Source: Sindora glabra
Lineage: Eukaryota; Streptophyta; Magnoliopsida; Fabales; Fabaceae
DNA: 64,000 nucleotides
Direction: 5' to 3'
Assembly (NCBI GenBank): GCA_020226215.1
Contig: CM035236.1
Location: 62,956,268-63,020,267, forward strand
Below are positions 25,001 through 36,610 of the stretch, piece after piece. The notes under the pieces were generated by a model, which made no database searches, was not told where the DNA came from, and saw nothing but the letters and a program-made list of their open reading frames with translations. The stretch's first letter is position 1. The number at the start of each line of letters is the position of its first letter. The position numbers were made by a program, and so were the translations under genes.

Positions 25001-25269
25001 AAGGTTACCAAAGCTTATTCCTTAGTAATCATCTTTGAAGAATTAGATAAATAAGTTTTTTATGCAGGTCATAACGAACCCTTGTATCTAAAAACCACTA
25101 TTAAAAATAAAAAAGTTCATCATTATTTAGTTAATAATGGATCTATAGTCAATAATCTCTAACTTTATTAAAAGCCATCAATTTTCCTAAGGATTAAATT
25201 CAATGATCCTCGATGATACTTAATGTTATTAAAGGAACCTCTATTGAGATAGTAGGGTAGGTGTAGATT

Positions 25270-25560
25270 AATTTGGAAGTTAATCCTATTAAAACTTTGA
25301 ATAAGTTTTATGTCATAAGAGGTTCATCAAGCTATTCTATCTTTCCAAGGTGGCTTTCGTTGCATGCACATAATTATGTCCCTCTTACTCTCCATCAATG
25401 TGATGAAGTCAATTTTCAAGGTAAAACATTGAATTCTTTCCTTTTAAAATGCCATTTGATGATGATGAAGCACAATTTACCAAGGTAGTTCATTTTGATG
25501 GATTGGCACAGAAAGGAACTAATGTTATTAGACAACCATTTGAAGTCCTCTCATGAAATA
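25270..25560 (+). pseudogene. Retroviral-type aspartic protease remnant (Tat)
   Basis: The frame at 25273-25488 reads MEVNPIKTLNKFYVIRGSSS, then LSLHAHNYVPLTLHQCDEV. In Tat/gypsy proteases the corresponding C-terminal part has 'F.VV...SYN.LLGRPWLH...VPSTLHQC'. The LGR motif is decayed here (it reads IFPRWL), and the catalytic DTG end upstream is not seen. It sits between gag and reverse transcriptase as expected. It is non-functional. Confidence 0.55.
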
Positions 25561-26169
25561 GTCAAAAGATGAAGGCAAAATAAAAGAAACCTCAAAGAAA
25601 GTTGATCAACTAGAATAAATGGATCTCCAACTACTTGTCAAAAAGATCAAGTTTGATGTTAGGAATATTTAGTTGCCCACTATCTTACATTCCAAAAATA
25701 TGGAAGGCAAGAGAATCTATCCTTTTTAATAGGGTGAAGACTTCAAGGAGAAAAGTCTAAAAGAAACATGCTACACTAATCATTCCTCGAGCCCTAATAA
25801 AATAAGGATAAAAACCTATGAGAATGTAAGGATTGAAAGAAGCCCAACCACCTTGCAAGATGCACCAAAATCGATGAATAAAAAGTTTAAAATAATTAAC
25901 CTAGGTTATCAAGAAAAGGATAAGTATACTTCAATTTAGGCTAGTTTAAGCATGACCGAAAAGGAACAATTGACAACATTACTAAAAGAATTTGATGATG
26001 TTTTTGCTTAGGATTATCATGACATTCCAAGTTAAAACTTAGCTTAGTATCTATAATATGGCAAAAAAGAAACCCATGATAAAGCTTATAAAGCAACATC
26101 TAAAGCAATTTTCTCTTAATGTAAAGGCTTCAATTAAAACAAAGGTGGAATAGCTCATTAAGGTTTATT

Positions 26170-26560
26170 TTATAAGACCTATCAAACACCCTACTTAACT
26201 ATCCAACATAGTCCCGATCAAGAAAAAGAATGGACAAATTTGAGTCTGCATAGACTTTAGAGGTATTAAAAAATCTTGTCCAAAATATGACTTTCCCGTA
26301 ACTCACATTGATACCTTAGTTAACTCTATAACAAGTCATAAGATGTTCTCTTTTGCATCCTACTTCAGTTGGTATAATCAAATTTTGATGCATTTACTAG
26401 ATGGTCTTCAAAAATCCTATAGGTAATTTTTATTACACAATCATGCCTTTCAATCTCAAGAATGAAAGGGCAATATTTTAAAGGGTTATGACTACCATAT
26501 TTCATGATATGTTACATGATTTTGTCAATTATATAATTGTAGGAAATACTAACTTAGGTT
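26170..26560 (+). pseudogene. Tat reverse transcriptase remnant
   Basis: Around 26280-26345 the strand encodes DFPVTHIDTLVNSITSHKMF, matching the 'DxFPLPHIDxLVDxxxGxxxFS' block of Ty3/gypsy reverse transcriptase. From 26413 it reads NPIGNFYYTIMPFNLKN, matching 'TPxGxFxYxVMPFGLKNAGATYQR', followed by VMTTIFHDMLHDFVNYI, matching 'MxxIFxDMLHxxVExYVDD'. The YVDD catalytic motif itself has decayed. Stops and frameshifts run throughout. Confidence 0.7.
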
Positions 26561-27269
26561 CAATCCCAAGAAATGTGTTTTCAGGGTTTCAATAAGAAAA
26601 TTCTTAAGTTGTAAAGTAAATGAGGAAAGAATTAAGGCAGATAAAGACAAAATTGAAGCAATAAGGAAAATGCCAAAGCCAATGAGTCTCAAAGCTTAAA
26701 TGTTTCATAGGAAAAATATCCTATGTTAGAAGATTTATCCTAACATTGGTAGAGTTAATTCATCCCTTCAAACCTTTCCTAAAGAAGAATGTTGACTTTG
26801 ACTAGAAAAAAAAAGCATCAAGAAGTATTTAAGAAAATTCTTCATATGATTTGAGAAATTTTTGCATTTTATTGGTTCCACCGTTACTTTTTGGCACATC
26901 AAGTCCAATTACTAATGTGATTATCCCTGTCAAGTCCCTTTTAAAGTAGCCAACACTAATGGACAAAATGGTAAAGTGAATGATAATGATAAGTGAATTT
27001 GATATCCAAGTAATCAATTCCAAGGCACTAAAAAGTTAAGTTCTAGCTAATCTACTAACCTAATTTCCAATGACAAATTATAAGCTAATTTCATAAGTTC
27101 CTAAGGGCTTATTTAAGATAAAAAACTATGCATACTAAACAAATGGTCACTTTATGTGAAATATCGTGATGATGGGAACTATACTTCGACATTTCACCCT
27201 CTGCTCCAACATAAGAGGTTAGGGTTATTCTAAAAGATCCTTATGCAAATACCTATGTTATATCATATA

Positions 27270-27560
27270 AATTATGCTTCCCATGCACCAGCAATAAGGC
27301 AAAGTATAAAGCTCTAATTCTAGGGCTCATGATTACCAAAGAAATAGAAGTAGAATAGCTAATAGTAAAAGAAGATACAAAGCTAATTATTAATTAGGTA
27401 GTAGGAGAATTTTAAGTTAAAGAACCATCCCTAGCAAAATACAAAGAAGTAGAAAAGATTGTATTGGCCAAGTTTAAAAAGATTACCCTCTTCTATTCCC
27501 AATGAAAAGGCAATAAAAATAAAGATGCATTAGCAACCTTGCATGCATGAATGACAATAG
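27270..27560 (+). pseudogene. Tat RNase H remnant
   Basis: The translation reads AKYKALILGLMI, then LIVKEDTKLIIN, then VGEF.VKEPSLAKYKEV, then NKDALATLHA. This follows the order 'NEAEYEALIxGL', 'VxSDSxLVVNQ', 'GxYxVKxPxLxxY' and 'ADALAxLA' of the gypsy and dual-RNase-H region. The first and last acidic residues are partly kept. Several in-frame stops are present. Confidence 0.65.
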
Positions 27561-28094
27561 AAAATGGTGGAGGCATCATCATTAGATTATGTAAACATCC
27601 ATGCACCATCTTTAACCTCTAAAGTCAATTTCAATAAAAAAATTTACAAAATTATCAAATGTTGAATGTTGCTTTTTACAAAAGTAGTGTTGAAAGGATT
27701 GTGATAAAATGTATTTCAAAAGAATAAAGGAAAGCAATAATGTCAAGAGTACATAGTAGTAGTTATGGTAAAGAAAGGTCATTGCTATGTAGAAAAAAAC
27801 AACGTCAGGGGTACTTTTGGCCTGCTAAGAAGATAGATTATGATGCTTTTCAACCCATTTATGTAAAATGCACTAATCAGTGGCTAGAAGGAGGAGCCAT
27901 CACAAAGTAAGATTGGAGAAAAAAAATACCTATAATATCTCCTAAAGGGAACCTTTCCCGCTAACCTAAAAGAGGCTAACATAATCAAAACAAAGGCAAC
28001 AAGATACTTTATGAAAGAAAAATTCTTATATAGAGAAAGGTTAAATAATGGACAAATGAGATGTTTAAATATAGAAGAACAACATGTCATGCTC

Positions 28095-29115
28095 AAAGAA
28101 GTCCACCAAGAAGAGTATGGAGAACATCAGGTTGCAAGGAAATTACATCATGAATTTCTTCACCCTAGTTATTACTAGCCCATTATGGAACAAGATACCC
28201 TAATTTACATTCATCATTACAAACCTTGCCAAATTCATAGGAATTTAATTTATGCTCCAGCCACTAAACTTCATGTACAAAGTATTCCATGGCCCTTCCA
28301 TACATAGGCATTTGGCCTCATTAGCCCAATAAGGATAGCATTGCAAGGGAAAACTTGGATAATTATGGCAATGCAACTCTTCACTAAATAGGTGAAGTCT
28401 TTAACTTTTAGAACAATATATAGAGAAAAGGTGGCAAATTTCATCAAAGAAAACATCATATAAAGGTTTAGGATTCTAAAGAGGATAATTTCTGATAATA
28501 GCACCCTATTCATTAACAAAGCGATTAGAACTCTAACAAAAAAAACCACTAAATTGTCCATGATAAATTGAGTCCCTATTACCCACAAGGGAATGGATAG
28601 GCCAAGGTAACCAACAAAACACTTATGAGAATCATAACTAAAATGGTCAATGACAATCATCAAGCATAGGCTAACATGACAAATAAGAGGAAGCCAACAC
28701 AAGCAACATTATTCTTTTTTATGTATGGGATAAAGGCTATTATTCTAGTTAAGTTAACAGTGAAAAATTCATGGTTAATGTTAAAGATAGAAGCATAAGT
28801 CTCTCAATGACTTTAGGTTAAAACAATAGATTAGAAAAGGCAAAAAAGTGTAAAAAGCACATGTAACATACACATCAAAAGAATTACTAAAGCCTATCAA
28901 AATATAGTACGACCCTAAAGATTCCAAGTGGGAGACCAAGTTCTAAAAGCCATGAACCTTGTTATGAAGGACATACATGCCTCAAAGTCCACTCTAAAAT
29001 GTGAAAGTTCCTACATAGTGAGATAAATAAATTCTAATGGATATTATTTCTTGTTTATCATGGAGAATGGATTATAGACTCAATATAACAAATTAAAACT
29101 CATGCCATGATTTAC
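28095..29115 (+). pseudogene. Tat integrase remnant
   Basis: From 28105 the frame gives EEYGEHQVARKLHHEF then CQIH, matching the zinc-binding head. This is followed by LHVQSIPWPFHT (the 'PWPFxxW' start of the core), GKTWIIMAMQLFTK.VKSLTF, then VANFIKENII and ISDNSTLFINKAI (the 'ISDNGxxF' catalytic block). The last part, near 29010-29110, reads SNGYYFLFIMENG and KLKLM, the usual integrase tail. The 143-codon minus-strand frame at 28271-28702 is only the antisense of this remnant. Confidence 0.7.
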
Positions 29116-29129
29116 GCCAGAAAAATTTA

Positions 29130-31917
29130 AAAATTGTGATAATTTTATTTATTGCCATAGGAATAAAAAAATTCAAACAAATGTACAAAAAGACTAAAAA
29201 AGTTATGCCACAAAAAAATTTTAGCCATGGCAAAATATCACTTATGTCACAAACTAAGCTATAGGGATACATTCTCTATGGCAAAGTATCACTTTGCTAT
29301 AAAAAAATTTTATTCATAACAAAATATCACTTGTACCATAAAACTAAGCTATGAGAATACATTCCTCATGATAGAATATCACTTGTACTATGAAAAAACT
29401 TTACTCATAACCAAAATATCACTTATATAATAAATTAAGCAATGAAAACACATTCCCTGTAATAAAGTATCACATGCACTATAAATTAAGTTACAAGTAT
29501 ATATTTTTTGTAACAAAGTATCACTTATTATATCATATAAGTCAGAAAAATTTATCCATAATAAAATATTACTTATGCCATAAATTAATTCTATGAATAA
29601 GATCATAGCCAAATATATCATTTTTGGTAACTATACATATAAAAAAGGCTATTTATAATAAGTGCAACAAGTTGCAAAATAGTAGATAATAAAAAAATAT
29701 AAATATGTATATATTATAGGTATTTAGTAAATAGCTAATTTATCACTTGAGTTAGAGACCTTTACTAATTGAGTAAGTCAAACAATTATTTTAAAATTTT
29801 GATAAATAACTTATGTAATCAACTGATTAACTTTAGTTAATCAAAATAAAAAAGTTGTAAAATATAATATTTTTAATTAGTTAACTCATAAAATATATGT
29901 AAAAAGATAAAATTACCTATAAATTATATAGTTTATGTATATTTACTACTTTTTTTAAATAATAGAGATAGGAGTTAGACCTCAAACCTTAAGATATTTA
30001 AGAAAGAGCTCAATTATTAAGCTCTTAGGCATTTTTATTTACAAGTATACCAAATTTAATATCTATTAGAATGTAATGATTTTTCATAAATAATAAATAA
30101 TCACTTAACTTTCCATCAATTAAATTTACATAATAAAATTAATATAAATTAACAAAATATATATATAATATATTAAAGATTATGTTATATAATTATTCAA
30201 TAAATTTAAATTCTTTACATATTAAAATTAAAAATTAAAGGATTAACCTATACATATATAGAATACATACATATACAATAATTTTTTCAATTTGTTATTC
30301 AGCCTAATTTTCAAAATATTGCTTAAACAAAAATAAATCATTCAAGGTATGTATGTATAGACATATAAAAAGATTTATTTTTTATCACATCACATTATTC
30401 TTAAAAAAAGGTGTTGACAAAGAAGATATGTATATATAGACATATATATATATATCATGAAAAATACTAAAATCATTATATTATATATAAATAGTATGAT
30501 TTATGACATAAGTTATAACAAGTTTTATTGTAGAAATATGTAATAACAAATTTTACATTCATCATTATAATATTAACAAAACTTTCATTAAAAAATTGAA
30601 AATAATAATTATGTAAAATCATGTATAAAATAGTCTAAATTTTCATTTTTCATCCCTTATTAATTCTAATTGTATCAATTTCACTCCTCATACATATTTT
30701 GTATTAATTTCTTCACTTCTAAATAATAATTTTATTAATTAAGTCTATTTATTTATAATTTTATTGATGGGCTAATGACTTAATAAATAGGAGGATAAAA
30801 ATTAAATATAAATAATATATGAGAGACAAAATTAATACTAAAAATTTGGAAAGAGTTGAATGATTTAATTCAAATTTGTGAAGGATAAAAATATGTATTA
30901 CAAATAAAAAATTAAAAGCAAATAATTTATAATAGTTTAAATTTTAATTTATAAATAAAACTTAAATATATATGATAGTTCAAAGTTATGATTTGTATAG
31001 ATTTTTATTTCATATAATTTAACCTTTATTGAAGGAATTTTAAAAAAAAAATTACTTGAAAGATGTAAAAAAATTTCTTTTATCTTGTAACAACTCAATG
31101 AATAATAATTAACTAAAAATATTAATAAAAAATAAAATTAACCAATTAATTATTTATGAAAGACAAAATCGATATAAGATATTTGTACGAGATAAATTTG
31201 ATACAAGCAAATTTATTAACAAAACAAATGAAAATTTATCCTATAAAAAATAATTTTTAAAATAAAATCATAAAGCATTTTCATATTAGTGTATTTTTAT
31301 TATATGTATTTATATAAAATTTTATTATATAATTAGTATCATAAAAGTATTGTTTTATTTTTGAAGTCAACCAATTAATTAAAATTTTATATAAAACATA
31401 TTATATTATAATACTAAAGGAGCAAATTATTGCAAATGGTATGGGCTTGCCATTCCATAGTTTGGAAATTCAAGTTTAATTCCCTGTAAATGCAATTTGT
31501 AATTTCTAAACGAATAAAGTTTTAACAATTTACACTGGCCTAATATAGGTCAAAAACATTAACTGGTTTTAGAAAATATGCAAACAAAAGGATACAATAG
31601 CACTTAATTGAATTAGCTAGATAATCGATTCAATTTGAATAGATAAAAATTATTTAAGCCAATTACATTAATTTTTATAATCATTTTATTTTATTTTTTA
31701 CCACAATTTTATTCCTTGTAATATGAGTTATTAGTCATAGATATATCTTTCTTATCATATTTGTACTCGTGGTTAAGCCACAAATGAACCCTTGCCATGC
31801 TCACCTATGCCATAGGACCATTTAACTAGAATTTCCATCACCAAATAGCACAGCCATAAAAATTTTAATCTTGTGCCATGATTTTGACTATGGCACAAGT
31901 GTTGATTTATTGTAGTG
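29130..31917. mobile_element. CACTA-like non-autonomous element inside the Tat element
   Basis: The right end, ...CTATGGCACAAGTGTTGATTTATTGTAGTG at 31888-31917, is on the minus strand CACTACAATAAATCAACACTTG, the type of end that names the CACTA superfamily. At the left, 29140-29640 is a subterminal array of the motif TATCACTTRTGCCATAAA. The same word (CACTTGTGCCATAG) appears inverted at the right end, as expected of CACTA subterminal repeats. The left CACTA terminus is not visible and may be lost. The middle, 29650-31740, is very A+T-rich and holds no transposase. It sits between integrase and the antisense ORF of the Tat element. Confidence 0.5.
29140..29640 (+). repeat. Subterminal repeat array of the CACTA-like element
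   Basis: Eight or so copies of a TATCACTTRTRCCATAAA unit occur about every 50-60 bp, each followed by an AAGCTATGAGAATACATTC-like spacer. Good examples lie at 29228, 29285, 29325, 29377 and 29565. Transposase-binding subterminal repeats of this design are typical for CACTA elements. Confidence 0.65.
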
Positions 31918-31999
31918 ACTCCAATCAGTTTTAAATATATAAAATGACACAATCCTTAGAGTTCTTTATAATCAAGGACATTGCAGCCTAAAAATAAAT

Positions 32000-34320
32000 G
32001 TCAAAATCTGATGTAAAAGTACTTATAATATTTTATGAACTAAAGTAAATTATGTTTATAGCATTCATCCTTACATTCATAAAAAAAAATCATTCTTATT
32101 TAATCTTTGGCTAAAGGAGTTCTTTTCAACATCTTTCTCTTTTTACTATGAGGCTTCTTCAATTAAAGCCCCTTGATGCCAAGCTATGCAAAGAACTTTT
32201 AACCTTTAAACTATGACCTTAACACTATAGTGAGCATCAAAATGATCAAAAAGAAAGCTATAATCTAACAAGTAAACTTAGTCTAACATGACCATGAAGC
32301 TAACATAAGAGCTAACTTAGCTTCAAATATGGCTTGATTAACCTTATCTTTATACTTTATGACATCAGCACCAGTATCTAATTCCCTATTCACTAAAGCT
32401 TTATAACATGCTTCAAGCCCAAATAACTACTCTTAAAGCACTTGATTTTGCTTCTTCTAGTCGCTAACTACCTTCTATATCTTAGAAAGCTCACCCTTTA
32501 ACTTAAAGATATCAACATTGGCATGGTCATAAAGAAAGTGGTATTCGTCCACAGTACCATAAAGTCTATCCTAAACAAAATTCCTATAATGCATCAAATG
32601 TTCAATCTCCACATTCTAGTAGCATTCTCATTTATTTATCATATCAAAATGCATCATCTTCATCTCATTCAATGCTTTACACACCTCTTTAAAGTTAACT
32701 TTTAAAGCTACTAACTCATTAAGGACCTGCTTAAAAGAAAGCCTCTTTTCTCCATTTTTTCTTTAGAAATTTTTATAGCATGTCTCAAATAAGACATGAT
32801 ATAATAGGCTTTCTTTATTTATGTTTCCTTATCAATAAAAATAGCTTCTAACTTCTCTACCAAACTAAAGTTGGAGAATTTATATGTATAATAAAAATGA
32901 TAAAGATCCATCACTTTGTGACACATCTCATCTAACAACTTCTCATTTTCTTGTCAAGTCTCCTAAAAAAAAGGCCATCAATGAGTTACCAATCTTAAAA
33001 TTTTAAGTGTTAGTAGAACTGTCAACCTCACCATCAAAAAGATCTCTTCAAGCTTCACTCTATTTTTATTTCCCCTTCCTAGAAACAACTTGTGCCTCAA
33101 GTACTGAAAAACCTCTTTTGACAATAACAACATCATTGGCTTTCTTAGGTTTGAGAGTAACTTCAATAGATTTAGTATAAAAATGCTTTAATCTAACATC
33201 ATTTGATGCTTAAAAAAATTTATCACTATACAAAATCTCCTTATACATCTCACAAAAGGCTTTTTAGTTAAGGATTCACGAGAAGTATTATTAACATTAT
33301 TCAGAGAAGCCAAAATAAAATAGGATAGAAAATTATAAAATTTTAAAAGTTCTTGAAACAAAAGGTTTCAATCACAATATATGGAAAAATGACAAAGCGC
33401 CAATGCAAGATTATATAATGGTAAAAAGGAAGCCCAAGAAGCTTAACATCTAAGAAGCATCAGTAAGAGCACAAATATTAAAAAGCATGACTATTAAGTA
33501 CATCGACATGAAGAAAATGCATAAGAAATGAGGCATCTAAAACCTTCATATGGGCAATGCATGTAAAAAAAGAAAGGCAAAGAGGGGCCCATGTCTAATG
33601 CATAATAGAAAAATAATAATAAATGCTATATATTAATTTTGCAAAATTATACAAAGGGCTTCCACTCGAAAGTTACACAATATCTTCACTAAGCACCATC
33701 ATAAGGATATCACCACCCCTATCCTAAATAACCAATGAAACTTCCTAAAAGTTCAAAAGTACCCAAACCCTTTTAACATAGAGCAAGTATCAGTTATCAC
33801 TACATTACTAAAATCGATAGAAACTACAAGGGCATTAGCTCAATCCCCTTCCAGGCACATCTTAATCAAAACCAAAACATGGATATGGTGATGCTGTAAG
33901 AAAGAAGCCACAAGAAATAAAGTGTAACACCCTTAACACTAAAACTCAATTATTTATAGTAAAAGGCTTAGCATCCCAAACTCGAGAGCCTTTAATAGTG
34001 AATTAAACCTTAACCTAATAGAGATCCGCCTAAAAAGAACATCATTATTAAGCCAGTTCCTCACTTCTAAATAAAGAAAAGAATCAGGCCAATAATGCTC
34101 TAAAAGGTAAAAGCAAAGTGTAGCCCTAGAATATTCCAAGGTTAAAAATGTAACCTTGATTTAGCAAGTTTACAACTATATGCACTCCTACCACTTGTCT
34201 TTGGCAATAAAATGGGCTTAATTATTAAGACCCTAATATGTTACAACTTTTTCAAGGGAAAGAAGAATTATAACTTTTCTAGGGGAAGGAATAAAAAAAA
34301 GACTCCTAATATAGCTAATT
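32000..34320 (-). pseudogene. Antisense ORF of the Tat element, C-terminal half
   Basis: The minus strand has fragments rich in K, E and L, for example LNELVALKVNFKEVCKALNE near 32690 and VDIFKLKGELSKI near 32510, with a predicted coiled-coil look. In between are stops and A-rich tracts. In Tat elements the extra antisense ORF often has such a charged C-terminal part after the plant mobile domain. No other domain was recognised. Small frames at 32523 (plus), 32978 and 33954 (minus) are pieces or shadows of it. It is separated from its N-terminal half by repeat E3. Confidence 0.4.
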
Positions 34321-34324
34321 TTAA

Positions 34325-34880
34325 TGCCATTATGCACCAAAATTAATTAAAAACTAGTTTGTTAAAAATATATTGCAATAAAGTGGCACAAATCAAGTCA
34401 TACCCTAAATGATCTCTTGATATTATCATTTACTATGTATTATTAGCAATGTCTACACAATTATCTAATTTATTATGCAATAAAAATACAAAAAGTTAAT
34501 GCAACAGATACAAAACAGAACCAATAATAGAAACTAAATAGAATGCAAAATACAAGAACAAAATGCAATATGCAATAACATATAATATGCAAAATAGAAT
34601 TAAAATTAGTGGTTTTATGAATTTAAATAAAACTAAAAATAGTAAGAAAAATAGAAATGCAGAGCAAGCAAAAAATAAGAAAACTAATGTAGCAAAACAG
34701 CTTATTCAAGGAACTGAGGTACTCTAATTAGATTAATCATAGATCAATTAGGATTTAACTTTGCTTATTAATTCTTCAACCTTAAATTACTTGAAATCAC
34801 TGCAATAATTTATTAACCCTATGCTAGATGATCATCTAGGATTTAATCAATTAAGATTAGTTAAATTAAACAATCGCTAT
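34325..34880 (+). repeat. Dispersed repeat E, copy 3 (E3), truncated
   Basis: It shares AGAATGCAAAATA-like words, AGCAAAACAGCTTATTCAAGG, TTAGATTAATCATAGATC and CTATGCTAGATGATCATC with E1 (3440-3960) in the same order and orientation. It lacks the 3' half of E1 and E2. It lies inside the antisense ORF and separates its two halves. Confidence 0.6.
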
Positions 34881-34884
34881 AATC

Positions 34885-36027
34885 CTTTTCTTGATTAGCC
34901 CTAGTACTCAAAATAAGAGCATACTTTGGAAAGTGCTCGTACAAGAGAAGTTAGAGAAAATTGGCTTTGGAAAAGTAGTTCACAATGCATTGGCTATTAA
35001 ATAGCTTGATCTAACTTTAAAATTAATCTAAATAAAGATAAAGCCCTACCAAGAAAGTAGGGCCCAAAGCTAGCCCCATATTGGAGGCAATATGAGCAGC
35101 CAACAAGAATATGCTAGAATTTAAACTTTCTGAAGAAGGCCTAACAAAAATAAGGTGACTCAACAAATGAGCCATGAAAAAAGGAAGAAGTAAATTATCA
35201 TCTTCATTGCCTCAGTTATTGGCCATAGCTACAAAGCATCCCTTACAATCTTTTTTTATGTGCTTCACTAGAGTGCCATAGAAACATATTAGCCACTTAA
35301 GAAAGGTGCGTTTATTTCCAAAAAAAGAAAACCTCCTTATTATTGTTTGGTCCTTTTCAAAATATTCTATGGAACCATATTTACTGAAACCTTCTTTCAA
35401 CCAAGAAGCTAGTTTTAGATGGTCCTTAAATGTGCCTAGAGTAGATATATCAACTTCACTAAGATTGAACTCACCCTAGCCTATGATAAAAGTGTGAGTG
35501 TCACTCACCCAATGATTTAGCAAGTAGTTTAAATCTTTAGAACTCTTCTTCCCATTCAAGCGAGAGGAAATGTAAATAACACTAACAAGTGTCACACATG
35601 GTAATTGACTACAATAGTTGGGGTTTCCCAAAATTTCTTCTTTCTAAGAATCAAACCCATCTATAGGTTGCAATTTGGCTATATACTTTACTGAACTAAA
35701 AGAATAATCCTTTCTAGCATAATGTGTTAACATAAAAGAACCACTAAGGAAGGAAATCTCTTCTAGAAGCTCCTTTTCATGATAAAGATTAAATGTTACA
35801 AGATCAACCAATAAACCCATCTCAATATTTGAAAAACTAATAATAAGTTAGTCAAGTTCGTCTCTTACTTACCCTAATTCCATTAGTTGAACTTTTGCAA
35901 CCAAATTTACTTTTGAAGATGATGGCACAGTCTTGGAATCAATAGGCATAGGGATTAACACCTTCTTCTCACTAATAATAACTTTTTTTTATGAATTGCC
36001 CTTACCAACCACCTTCTTGAGGACCAT
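34885..36027 (-). pseudogene. Antisense ORF with plant mobile domain (PMD), N-terminal half
   Basis: From an ATG at 36027 the minus strand reads, with scattered stops: LNYLLNHWVSDTHTFI, GEFNLSEVDISTLGTF, then ASWLKEGFSKYG, then LLPFFMAHLLSHLIFVRP, then SSIFLLAAHIASNMGLALGP, then YEHFPKYA near 34925. This order matches the plant mobile domain (aminotransferase-like): 'W...THTF', 'WGEFTPTLEDVxxL', 'AFLAxWLSRxVFP', 'FxMAxxLAxGxxLALGPxxLGxLY', then 'LWERFxxYA'. It is read antisense to gag-pol and lies between integrase and the 3' LTR, where Tat elements carry such an extra ORF. Only about five stops interrupt 330 codons, fewer than in pol. The role of these ORFs is unknown. Confidence 0.65.
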
Positions 36028-36399
36028 GAGAATAAAGCTTGCAAAAGAAAATGTAAAATAAAGAATAAGATATCTTTTCTAAAATAGAAAGAAAAAATAA
36101 AAATATCATCTTAGAAAATAAATGTTAAAAATAATGAAAAAGTGAAAGCTTATTGAAATATAAACAAAGCATAACCTCATGAAAAGATTGAATTATCCTT
36201 TAAAAGAAGGAGCACGAGGAAGAACAAAAGTTTTTAAAACATAAACTTACTAAAGTAAAAAAAATACACCACGATAAAGAAAAAAGGTTTTTAAAAATAT
36301 GAAATCACCAGAGTAAACAAATTGCATAGCACCCACCACTCTTAAAAAAGCCATGACAATCCTTGTGCAAAAGGCCTAATGTAAATACTCTTGCTTTAA

Positions 36400-36610
36400 A
36401 GGGCCAAAGACATAGGCTAGCCTACAAAATAGGACAAATCCTAACATTAAAGTACACCTTAAAAGAAAATTAAAAGGAAAATTAAGGCCTAAAGAAATCC
36501 AAATTATATCAGCTCAAAAGGTGTGTCCAAAAGAGGCTAAAAACACTATAAGCACACAAATTACTTTAGGTGTTTGAGTGAATAAAATCCCACAAAGGCT
36601 TGGAACCATT
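36400..36610 (+). repeat. Tat 3' LTR or its upstream flank, left part
   Basis: It resembles 11975-12060 plus 14592-14690 elsewhere in the window, which would be a second copy of the same Tat LTR type. It stops where LTR-B copy 3 begins, about 36611. The true LTR start is not identified. Confidence 0.45.

Noticed and set aside
28271..28702. 143-codon minus-strand frame
   Set aside because: Antisense of the integrase remnant; the plus strand shows the ordered integrase motifs.
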